From the NCBI GenBank assembly GCA_916048095.2, contig OU696571.1:8740001-8804000 (forward strand): a stretch of DNA of 64,000 nucleotides, written 5' to 3'. Source of the stretch: Sacculina carcini. Taxonomy: Eukaryota > Arthropoda > Thecostraca > Sacculinidae. Positions within the stretch are counted from its first letter, which is position 1. Every line of letters begins with the position of its first letter. Below are positions 22,991 through 32,200 of the stretch, one piece after another. The notes under the pieces were generated by a model. It was not told the DNA's origin, did not search any database, and saw only the letters and a list, made by a program, of their open reading frames with translations. Both the position numbers and the translations under genes were made by a program.

Positions 22991-23399
22991 CTGAGTTGTC
23001 AATGATTGAGAGGACGGGTCCCCACCACCACTCGGATTTGACTTATATACAACTGCACAACAAGTGACACCACAATTAATACTAAAAACATTAAATAATT
23101 TACATCGTAAGCTGGGAAACATTCACGCACGTTAAACTCAAAACAACGCAGCGATGCACGCAATATACTTTTGATAGACTCAATACAGATTTATGTACAG
23201 GTTTTGATTGAATTTTTTTCCCAATGGAGCTCTAGCGGGCATGCTGTTTTCGGTGACAAACGTCATGTATGCAGTTACAGTGCGCAGGTTTGTTTCCACC
23301 AACAAATATCTACAGCGAACGTTCATATGACCATAACAGAAAATAAAGGCCATCACAGCCACCAATTATTTACATGTAGAATATTAGAGGTCCCAGTTT

Positions 23400-24115
23400 A
23401 GATGCTCGCTAAATCATGCACTCCTCTCACCTTCACCGCGACAGTGTTTTTCTCTTTCTTGTAGTACACGTACCCGTTTTTCGTGAAGATAGTGTACAGG
23501 GCCTTTTCTCTCTTGACCGCCAGTAGTTCTCTCAGCAGACCAACTTTTTGCGCCGTAAGGCATTCGTTGACATAGAGATGTTTACCTTTCAGCTCCGTTC
23601 TGCGAGTGTAGATTTGTTCACACAGACTCCCGACACCGGCTCATACAAATCTCACTAGCAGCCTCGGCGTCCGTCCTGGTAGCTTTTGAACTCGCTCGAT
23701 GTCGGATGGCGACACTGTTATATCAGGAAAGGCCGCATGAATCACACCACAGGCTTCTTCCACTGGGTTAACTAGCCGGCTTGCTGTGTGACGAGCTATA
23801 TTCTTGCCGGAGAGCACTAGAGCTGGAAGACTCTCCTGTACCTCCATCTCCTCAATTTTGGCTTCCATTCTGGCAAGACGAGATTATTTTTCTTCAAGTT
23901 GACGCTCCATCTTCTCGAGCTCCTTGTCATTTTCTTCCTGGTGCTTCTCCAAGTCCGCGATCCGCTCCGAGAACGATTCCAATTTTTTTCTCAAGAATTT
24001 CTTGGAGTTTTGCCATCTCACTTGCAACGTAACTTGAGATCTTCGATTCGAAACTTGCGATTGCCTCTCCGAAGAATTTTTTCATATCAACATCTTCAAT
24101 CTTCTTCGGAGCCAT
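23400..24115 (-). pseudogene. LINE ORF1: coiled coil plus RRM-like domain
   Basis: Starts MAPKKIEDVDMKKFFGEAI, followed by a coiled coil (SEMAKLQEILEKKI) and a damaged Glu-rich stretch. A second frame from 23868 reads ALVLSGKNIARHTASRLVNP then ITVSPSDIERVQKLPGRTPR, continuing with TELKGKHLYVNECLTAQK and LYTIFTKNGYVYYKKE to a stop near 23400. This is the pattern of L1-ORF1/Transposase_22-like RNA-binding proteins used by several LINE clades, and is unrelated to the zinc-knuckle ORF1 of the nested element. It has at least two frameshifts and a stop at about 23886. Confidence 0.7.
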
Positions 24116-24359
24116 ATTTTTGATAGTAGAATGTTAATACGTGCCCGCAAACACAAAACTATATCCGCATGTAGCGCCCAACGGCTACGCTCGATGAAAA
24201 AAGGACTGAATACGACTTGAAAAACGTAAGACTTAAACAAAATTCAGATTCAGATTCAATTCCTAACGGAAAAATTAATTTAAAAAATATGCGGGCGACT
24301 TAAATACGTCCGCACGCTATGAAGTCAAAATTTAAATCAATAACAACAGATATTAAAAC

Positions 24360-24762
24360 GCCTTCTGTGGAATGTGAAGTTCTTAAACCAGACTGAAAAG
24401 GGTCAATATAACGACTTATGTAAGGAGGCAATTGAGAGAAAATAACAGATTGCAACAATTTCGAGATAAACCCAATGATAGAACAGGACGTTAGTTCTTA
24501 CAAACAGAAGGATCAAGAGATGGTTTTTTAAGAATTGGATATATAACAGCATGTTTATCAGGCATGAAAACACCATATAGTCTAGAGGAATTAATGATAT
24601 GCAAGAAATAGCCAGAATAAATATAGAGTTAGAAATAGCCTTAAAATTAATGGGATCAGCAGGAGAAAGTTATTTTTGTAGAAGACAGAATATGGAGAAT
24701 ATCAGATATCTCAATATGATTAAACGAAGAAAGGCGTGACGAAGAAGAGTTTCAAGATATTT
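24360..24762 (-). pseudogene. L2-like RT fragment
   Basis: The - strand encodes pieces matching the L2-like RT N-terminal part: PADPINFKAIS, GVFMPDKHAVIYPILKKPSLDP and SLNCLLT. It is bounded by two CR1-like elements and has frameshifts. No ends or duplications could be fixed. Confidence 0.55.
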
Positions 24763-24774
24763 TTCAATGTTGTT

Positions 24775-25182
24775 TTTCAAGATACGAGGAAAGCCTAGTG
24801 CAGGTGATTTTCCAACTAATTTACTCAAAGCTGACAGGATGGATATTGGTTTGTAGCTTGATATATTTTGTTTGTCTCCAGATTTGTGTATTGGTAGAAC
24901 TTTTCCTTTGTTAACGGAGCTAGAAATACACCTTGATTTATGCATACATTTATTATATGTGTTAATATCATTGCTATTATATGGGCAACAACAATTAATA
25001 AACTTGATAGGAATGTCATAATATCCTGCCGAATTAGAAGTTATTCCCTTAATTGCGCTGAAGGCTTCAGGATAGCCAGTAGAAGCCATGAACATGAAAA
25101 TTTGGCTGGTCGAGGAAGTATTTATGACTGATGTGTTTGTGATGATCATCCGGGTTGTGTGCGCTTTGCAAAAAGTGTTCAT
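24775..25182 (-). pseudogene. CR1-like RT remnant
   Basis: Reads VFSAIKGITSNSAGYDDIPIK with small gaps, then IINVCINQGVFLAPLTK, KVLPIHKSGDKQNISSYK and PISILSALSKLVGK. This is the start of a CR1 RT (fingers). The palm, with the catalytic Asp box, is missing at the left. Confidence 0.75.
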
Positions 25183-25237
25183 TTAATTCATGGGCTACGT
25201 GCATATGCGTAGGGTCAGAGTCGTTGCGAGGACTTAT

Positions 25238-25460
25238 GCCCCCCCCCCCCCGAAGGCAACACTTGAGGCCTCATTATAAATATAACACCAAATAATTTAT
25301 TTATTTATTGACATAATCACATAATACAAGTTGAGGTGAAAACATATGAGCAAAAAGGTAAAGGCTATACATGATAAATATGATAAATTTTAATCTCATA
25401 CATGAAGCAACTGGGCTCCTCAATATTCGGCCCCCCGGCAGGGGGGTACGGGGGGTGGTT
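25238..25460 (-). repeat. CR1-type 3'-end scrap with poly-C/G runs
   Basis: Reversed, TTATTTGGTGTTATATTTATAATGAGGCCTCAAGTG leads to GGCATAAGTCC, resembling the GGCTTCTTATGCC ends seen elsewhere. A 14-base C run and a nearby CCCCCCGGCAGGGGGG block are unusual and may be assembly-sensitive. Confidence 0.35.
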
Positions 25461-25489
25461 GCTACGGATCTGCGTAGGGTTCATTTTTA

Positions 25490-27110
25490 TATTCAGCGAG
25501 TTTCCAGTTTGTCTCCAACATGATTTAGTTCAGAATTTGCCATTGTTTTTTCATTTTTGTCACACTCCTTTAGCTTGTCCTTGAAATACTTATTTTTGGC
25601 TGCTCTCAATAAGCCAATGAGTGAGTTTCTTTATTTTATGTGATGCTGTTTGTATGTTACCGGCCATTTTCATATATCCTTCTCAATCTGTTTTTTTCAT
25701 TGATGCGTTTTCTAAGGTAGATAGTAATGTGTGGACTTGTTTCTTTTCTTTTATGTATTTTAATTATTTTCACTGGGGAATGTGCTTTCAATATGGCGAC
25801 CAATTGCTCATATAATATATCGAATGATTCAGCAGCAATGTTAAACGAAAGTACGCCAGACCAGTCAATGGATTATATTGTCTCAATGAGTGCTTGCGTA
25901 TTTTCCGCATTTATTATGCTTTTCTCCACCTTTGTCTGAGACTCACTGGGTTCCATTTTAATGTTCAGCTGTGACATTACAGGATAATGATCAGTTATGT
26001 CCGTTTCGATGATGTAATTTCTAGTATTACGTTATATTTGACAAGAACAGATCTGATCAATTAAGGTGGATGAGTGATCAGTTTGTCTTGTAGGTCTCGT
26101 AATATGCGAATATAGTGTGTGGCGTCATACTTTGTATGTTTGTGTGTCGCCGTTTATATGTTTGCGAGCGTGTGTTAGTGTGTCCTGTGGTGTGTGTACG
26201 TTTCGCCCGTTTGTGTGCGTGTCTGGTGTGTATGTATGCCAAGTGAATAGTATGTCTGTGTGTAGTTAGTCTTCGGCCACTTGTGTGTGTTCTGGATGTA
26301 TGTGTCTACTTAACTGGTATGTCTGTGTGTATGCACTTGTACTGTGGACTGCGTGTGAGCGTGTGTGTGAGTATGACCGTGTGAATGGTCACGTGACCGT
26401 GTGAAAGGTCATGTGACCGAGCATATATAACCCGGCACAATTCCGGTCACCAGGCAATTGTTCGCTGGTATTTGCTGTGATAAGAATATACTGTTGTTGT
26501 GCATCTGACTCTAAAATTCAATGTGGTCTACGCCACCACGAGTGAATAAGAGTACATGAGATCAATGAAAGTACTAGCATGTTCTGATTAACTCAGTAAG
26601 TCAATGTTAAAATCACCAGACATAATAATGTTATTGTGTCGATTCAAGTCTCTTACTTTGCATTTTCAGTCTCGAACAAGGACTGAAAATGTCCGCTGGG
26701 TGGTCTGTACACAAACACATGTATACTGACTTGTGTTGTTTTTCATCAATTTATAAGCGGAGTGATTCCACATAGGGCTGTAATGCAGTGAATTCATCTA
26801 CCGGTTTTGTTTGGCAAGAAGATTTGACATAAACCGCTATTCCACCGTCGTGTACATTCATTGAATTGACGTACATTTTGTATCCTTGAATTTTTGTAGA
26901 GAAGTATACTCCTCTCTCAATCTAATTGTGTTCAGTCCAATTATATCTGCTGTAAATGAGCAGCCCGTAATACTTTCATCAACAATTTTTTTTAACAATT
27001 TTGGACATGGATCTAATATTAAAATTCAGCATTGTTGTGGTTATATATTGTTGTGTGAAATTTATTTCGTTAGCACGTTTTCTGTGTCAGGAATCATATC
27101 AGGCTTAAAG
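25490..27110 (-). pseudogene. CR1-like endonuclease and linker, decayed
   Basis: Fragments in order: LNFNIRSMSKIVKK near 27000, a block with GGIAVYVKSSC near 26830, IIMSGDFNIDLLS at about 26600-26640, HITRPTRQTDHSSTLIDQ at 26040-26110, IIETDITDHYPVM near 25990, and a linker LLRAAKNKYFKDKLKE near 25570. A solo LTR interrupts the stretch, and the flanking codons rejoin in frame without it. Endonuclease active residues Asn and Asp (GDFN, DITDHYP) are visible. Confidence 0.65.
26118..26540 (+). mobile_element. Solo LTR, 423 bp, with 4-bp flanks
   Basis: It begins TGTGGCGTCATAC and ends CTACGCCACCACG, so the ends form an imperfect inverted repeat (TG-TGGCGT / ACGCCACCA). AGTG lies on both sides (26114-26117, 26541-26544). 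A TATA box (CATATATAACCCGG, near 26423) precedes a purine-poor leader, as in a U3-R boundary. It interrupts CR1 endonuclease codons that rejoin in frame. The 3' end is CG, not CA, so the border may be off by a few bases. Orientation is inferred from the TATA box. Confidence 0.6.
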
Positions 27111-27149
27111 TACTCATCTACATCCCACTTTAGATAACTCTTAGATGCT

Positions 27150-28132
27150 TGTGCCATGTCAGTGTCAGTGGATTTCATTTGATCGACATAAGGCTTCTTA
27201 TGCTTGCACTCATACCTCAGTTTTTCCTTGGCGCCATTCGCCCTCTGTTTGGCACCCCTGTAGTAGCGGACACGGGCGCGCCAGTCGCCGGAGACACCAC
27301 CCCAACCTCGTTGGTTGCGTCAGGAGTGGCGACAGTCATATTGTTTGGCGTCACAAATCCAGACGAGATGTCACCAGCGCCAGTCAGAGGAGCAGCAACA
27401 GTTGCAGAAGTGGCAGAAGTGGTCGGCACGACTCGCCACCGTTTGCCGCCGTTGCTTCAATGCGGCCTTTCTCTTATAATAAGTCTGGTCTGGCGAAATA
27501 TGCAATTTGCCTTCGGCTCTTGCCTGATACATTTGTGGCAGTTGGCTTTTCACCTTGGCTTGGGATCCATGGCAGAGAACCTCGTTGATATATACCCTGG
27601 TTCCTTTCAACTTCCTGGTATTTCTGTGCACCACTTCTGTCGCTATACTTGGCAAAATGAGCAATAATTGTACGAGGCTCATAGGGTTTTTTCTGTCCCA
27701 CACGATTGGCTTGCTCAATTTGAATTTCGGATAATTCGAACTTTGTCTCGATAAATTATTTCACTTTTTGGTAGTTTTTTCCATGTTTCTCTACTTGCCG
27801 GTTCTTGAAAGCCACTAATCCAGAGATTGCTTTTGCGGCTCAGATCGTCCAGGTAATCTTGTTTCTCTTCCAGTTTTCCAAAATATTCATTGAGGGTTTC
27901 AATTCGATATTGATATTCTAGTCTTGAATTTTCTTGCGTTTTGGATACTCTGATTTTCTTTCTTCAGCTCATCGGTCGTGCATTGACTGAACTCCAAGGT
28001 CTTTTGGAGTTCGCTGGCTTTGTCTTCAAGTCTTTCCATTCTTCTGTATATTTGATCCATCATCATTTCAGTCATATTCCTGTATGCGTCCTGATGAGTT
28101 TTTAGAAGAGCGTTGATCGTTTCCTGGTTCAT
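27150..28132 (-). pseudogene. LINE ORF1 with coiled coil and RRM-like fold
   Basis: It opens MNQETINALLKTHQDAYRNM with a long coiled coil (MERLEDKASELQKTLEF), and continues in other frames with PYEPRTIIAHFAKYSDRS and GTRVYINEVLCHGSQAK to KSQLPQMYQARAEGK. This is the Transposase_22-like pattern also seen at 23400-24115. The tail reads CKHKKPYVDQMKSTDTDMAQ before ORF2 codons. Several frameshifts; not functional. Confidence 0.65.
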
Positions 28133-28200
28133 GCCGAGTCAGCTGATATAGGTCCAACTTTAGTTTAAGCACAAGGTCAAAGAGCACCAACAACACACGT

Positions 28201-29096
28201 CCACACTGTCCAAACACCAACACGAGTATAAGTTGAAACACGGGTGTGTGTGTATGGAATGCGTGTTTGTGAGTGTATGTCTATATGTCTATGCATGTAC
28301 ATGCCAATACGTTTAGTTATGTGAGTATGTGTGCATATGGATATGTGTGTGTATATTTCGCGTTGAGTTGTGAACATGCATGCGTGGATTGTATATCTAG
28401 AAGTGATGTCGTATTGTATAATGTTATGAATTATATTTATGTTATATGGTAGCTCTGCGAGCTCCTTTGGAGGAGTGGGGCTAGAAATAGGTTTCAAGAA
28501 CAAAGAATATCTTGAAATCGCGTGCAAGTTTTTAGGTGATATTGACCGTAAGGTGTTATGTGCATGATCATTTTGTTTTTGTGGCGCTATTTCGACGTGC
28601 TAGTTTTCTTTCTCTTTTCTCACATCCTGGTATCGAGTAATGTTGTTGCTTCACTTTTGTTTGGTTCCGCGCTTGTTTTATATATGCGCACTGCATAAAT
28701 ACATGGTTTTTTGTTTTTGATGTTCCTCAGGTTGTTTGGCCAAACAACCTCGCACTCCTCTGGGAAGACGCACTGACCGGGTTATTCCACAGGTCTGTAG
28801 TGGAATTGATGTTGTGTTGACTGAGTTGTGTGTGTTGTGCAGCTTTCCAACATGGTTGTTGTCATTTTCAAATGCCAATTCGAAACGAGTCTGGGTGAAT
28901 TTATTTGACACCATAAATATTCGTATTTTTGCGTCCCTTAACACTCATGTTGAAAATACTTCACTACTTTGGAAACGAGTCGGTAAAGAAATATCAATTC
29001 ACCTCCGATTTCCCAGTTTACATCGACGACACCTATGTTTTCTTCAGTGTGTTATGCGCTTACGCTTGTTGTTCGTTTCATCTTCAGTTGACGGAG
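28201..29096. other. 5' flank and likely promoter region of UFC1
   Basis: It contains GT-rich sequence (28205-28360), an AT-rich stretch, a perfect 22-bp palindrome at 28729-28750 and no other credible gene. The UFC1 start codon at 29097 sits in GACGGAGATGG, a fair Kozak context. Neither a TATA box nor a clear initiator was found. Confidence 0.5.
28729..28750. repeat. Perfect 22-bp palindrome upstream of UFC1
   Basis: AGGTTGTTTGG and CCAAACAACCT abut with no spacer. It lies 347 bases before the UFC1 ATG. It could be a dimeric factor site or the trace of a small insertion. Confidence 0.6.
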
Positions 29097-29219
29097 ATGG
29101 TGGATGCCTCCACTAAGAAGGTCCTCAGCTCGATCCCGCTACTGAAAGTGAAGGCCGGTCCTCGCGATAAAGATGAGTGGGTCCAGCGTCTCAAAGAAGA
29201 ATATCAAACATTGATTAAG
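29097..29219 (+). CDS. UFC1: UFC1 exon 1
   Basis: Encodes residues 1-41, from [10 protein letters not shown] to YQTLIK. The donor is AAG|GTAGTA. The start aligns with the known N-terminus of the family, so no upstream coding exon is needed. Confidence 0.95.
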
Positions 29220-32200
29220 GTAGTAACCGATAATCTAAAACGTTCCTTATATGTGAAACATTCATTATATGTACCAAAGCGCTAGGTATTGGGCGTTTTG
29301 GAATTCAGGGAAAAACGAAGCGAGTAGAAAAGTATTACACGTTTAAGAATATTAGCTCAAAATAAATCCTAGATATAGCATACTCAAGCTCAAGCCCCCT
29401 GCGGTAGGGGGTTAGATTTCTGCCGCCGTAGCTGCCGCGTGTCGTAAAAGGCGACTAAAGGCAGACATGTCTGGTCAGATTTCGACCTGCTACTGGTAAC
29501 ATGTAACCCGGTACAACCAGCCGCATGGTCGGAATGTCGGCGACTAATCCGGCCCCCCACTGGTTTATGCCAGCGAGGAGGGTGGCCAGACACCCAGCAG
29601 GAAGAAAAACAAGACCTGTCAAAGGGCGGATGAGCTGTTTAGCAGCCAACGGCCATCTGGAAACCCTCCCCCGTCGGATCGGCAAACAGGATCCTGGCCG
29701 CTGAGTGTCACGTCGCCCGGGCTATAGTCGTGGCGTGACGCAAAACTCGTCTTTGGCCTGCGCGTCGAACCCCGACGGGGACGCTGTTTGGCTCCTCGAC
29801 AGTGGAGAGAATGGTCCGCCGCCGGCACGGGTGGCCGGATAAGGCTCAAGAGGGTCAAGGGTGAGGTGCCTGGTGCTCGAGGGGGGTCCTGCCCGGTGCA
29901 GTGTCCGCCGTTTGAAGTGGGGCTGCAGCTGCCGGGTCCAGATGGACCGGTGGGGGTCACTGGTCCGGGCCCGGCGCTGTAGCTCCCGCGGACTCGTACC
30001 GGGCGGAGCTCGCAGCGAGCTCAGCGGTATTCGGTGCCCGTACAGCGCGCACCACCACTGACGTGGCATCCCATGCTGGCTCTGCCCGTCCCCCCAGTAG
30101 GGCCCCGTGCAGAGGTGGGTGGTCGTGTGCGCAGAGATAATACACTCTCACATGGCTTCCAAATCCTCCACCACCCCAACTGCTGGTCGTCCATCGAGCG
30201 ATCGGCCACGGCCACCGAAATGTGGTCGTACTCTGAGTAACAGTCAGGGCGACAGTCGTACGGCTCCTGTTCTGTTGGTTCTGGTCTTCTCCAGCATCAG
30301 CGAAAATGTGAACTCTGAAATGAAATGTGACGAAAACTCTCGTCACTGAATCCGTTTCGTCGCATGGACGGTCTTAGAAACATTGGCGACGTGTCTATCG
30401 AGACCAACAGACAACGTGATGGATCGTTGATGGTGAAATAAGGCACTGAGACGGCAGCAGCCCGCGCGATAAAGGTCACCACTTTCCGTTATCGCGTGGG
30501 TACGGGCGAAAACAAGCGTTGGGTGAGCACCCTCATCTCGGTGTGTGCGCACTCCACATTGAACCACACCAGAGGTGTTCTGTTCTGTCGTGCGCCAGAG
30601 GGTGTCGCTGATGAGGAGATTTGCGACGGATTGGCATCAAAGGGTGTCATCCGTGTGGAGCGCATCGTACGACGGCGTGAGGGTAGCGAGGTGCCAACGC
30701 ACTTTTTCTTCCTCACGTTTGACGGTGCTGTTCTGCCGGATGACATCAAGATCGGTGACATCCGTCAGCGTATCCGAGTCCGCCCCTACGTGCCTAACCC
30801 GATGCGGTGCTACAGGTGCCAACGTTTCGGACATACGATCTCCCGCTGTAACCGTGCAGAGATCTGTGGACGTTGTTCATCCGAACGGCACACCGCTGCT
30901 GATTGTGAAGATGACTATTACTGTGTCAATTGCAGGAGCAGCGGTCATGCGTCCTCGTCGCGTGACTGCCCGGAATGGCTCAAAGAGAAATCAATTTTGC
31001 CCATTCGCACTGCCCAGCGCTATAGTTTCGGCCAGGCGCGTGCTGTGTATCGCAGCTGGCATCCATCAGGCCCGTCCTATGTCGGCGTAGTCACGAAGTC
31101 AGCTCAACCTCCACAGTCTGTCGACACGTTTTTAGAGAAACTTACTGTTGGATACTTCTTGAAGCTGGCGGGACGAATGGGCTTGAAGCTGGTTGTCCCT
31201 GAGGCTGACAAACATGAGAATGAACCAACACCGGTTGATCGGCGGTCTGAGGGGACTGCCGTGCCGCGGTCGCCAACGGCCGCACCCCAGCGGTCCCAGG
31301 CGTCCGCGACCCAGCGGCCCCAGACGGCCGCAACCCAGCGGCCCAAGGCGGCCGCTCTCCAGTAGCCTGAAAAGGCTGCTGAGCGGCGACCTCAGCGGGT
31401 CGCCGATCGGTCGGTCAACCGGCCGATGGACCGTGCTGGCAAATCGGCAGTGATGCCGGTTAGTCAGGGCGGCAAAAAACCAGCCCCTAAGCAGGCTTCC
31501 AAGCCAGCAGAGGGGTCGTCTCCGAACCGGAGGAAATCCGGAGACTGGTCGGTGGTTCAACACAAGAGCCGCCGTTCGGTCAAGTCAGCCTCGCCGAGTA
31601 GTGACCGGCGAGCATCTCCCGGTCACAAAGCGAGCGTGGTCCCTTCATCTCCGCGCTCGGCGGTTGCTAGCGCACCGCCTTCCGCACACGACCGAGCGAC
31701 TCCCACCACTGCCATGGAGGTGGAGAGTTCCTCTAAGCGGAAGCTCTCGGCCTCTCCAAGTGGGTCCCCACCTGGCGCGGAGAGAGGACGATCGGCCAAG
31801 CGATGCGATTAGGTACCTGTACTACCTGTTTTTCAGTGTATATGTGCCTTTTTAACGGGAGTATTTATTTGTATTTTATTCTATTATATTTATTTTTATG
31901 TCCATTTTACCATGGAATATTAGAGGTATTAGACCGAATTTTAATGATTTACTGCATGTTTTACACTCCCGACAATCATCGATTTTAGCAATACAGGATA
32001 CTAAGCTTTTAAATTCTTCGTATTTTAGTATTCAGGATTTTAATGTTTGTAGATATGATAATCCCAGCTCGACTATAGCCCACGGCGGGGTTATGCTGGC
32101 TGTTCGCACCAGTGTACCCTGTCGCCGCCTGCATATTCAGTCAGATTTGCAGGTGGTTGCGGTTCGGTGCTGGCTAGGTGGTAGGGAGGTGAGTGTGTGC

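Larger units (their letters stand above)
13785..24320 (-). mobile_element. CR1-like LINE split by two later insertions
   Basis: Pieces at 22190-24320 (5' leader, ORF1, endonuclease), 15736-17577 (linker and RT) and 13785-14184 (thumb, ORF2 end, 3' UTR) form one element on the - strand. The gaps are occupied by a second CR1-like element (17578-22189, flanked by AATAT) and a foldback element (14185-15735, flanked by TTGAGTATT). Removing each insertion with one copy of its duplication restores the reading frame. The 3' end carries the inverted block AAGCCCTTAAAGCTTCTTAT typical of this family. Confidence 0.85.
24765..28200 (-). mobile_element. Old CR1-like LINE relic with ORF1
   Basis: On the - strand it runs from a leader near 28195 through ORF1 (28132-27150), an endonuclease (27110-25950), a linker (25640-25490) and an RT remnant (25182-24775). 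A solo LTR (26118-26540) and a CR1-type 3'-end scrap with a poly-C run (about 25238-25460) are inserted in it. It is more decayed than the other CR1 copies. Confidence 0.65.

Noticed and set aside
27145..27667. 172-residue + strand ORF suggesting a membrane protein
   Set aside because: Shadow of the degraded LINE ORF1 on the - strand, which has the recognisable coiled coil and RRM-like motifs.
29619..30346. GC-rich ORFs in the leader of I copy A on both strands
   Set aside because: No family match; open frames follow from high GC content in the 5' leader.
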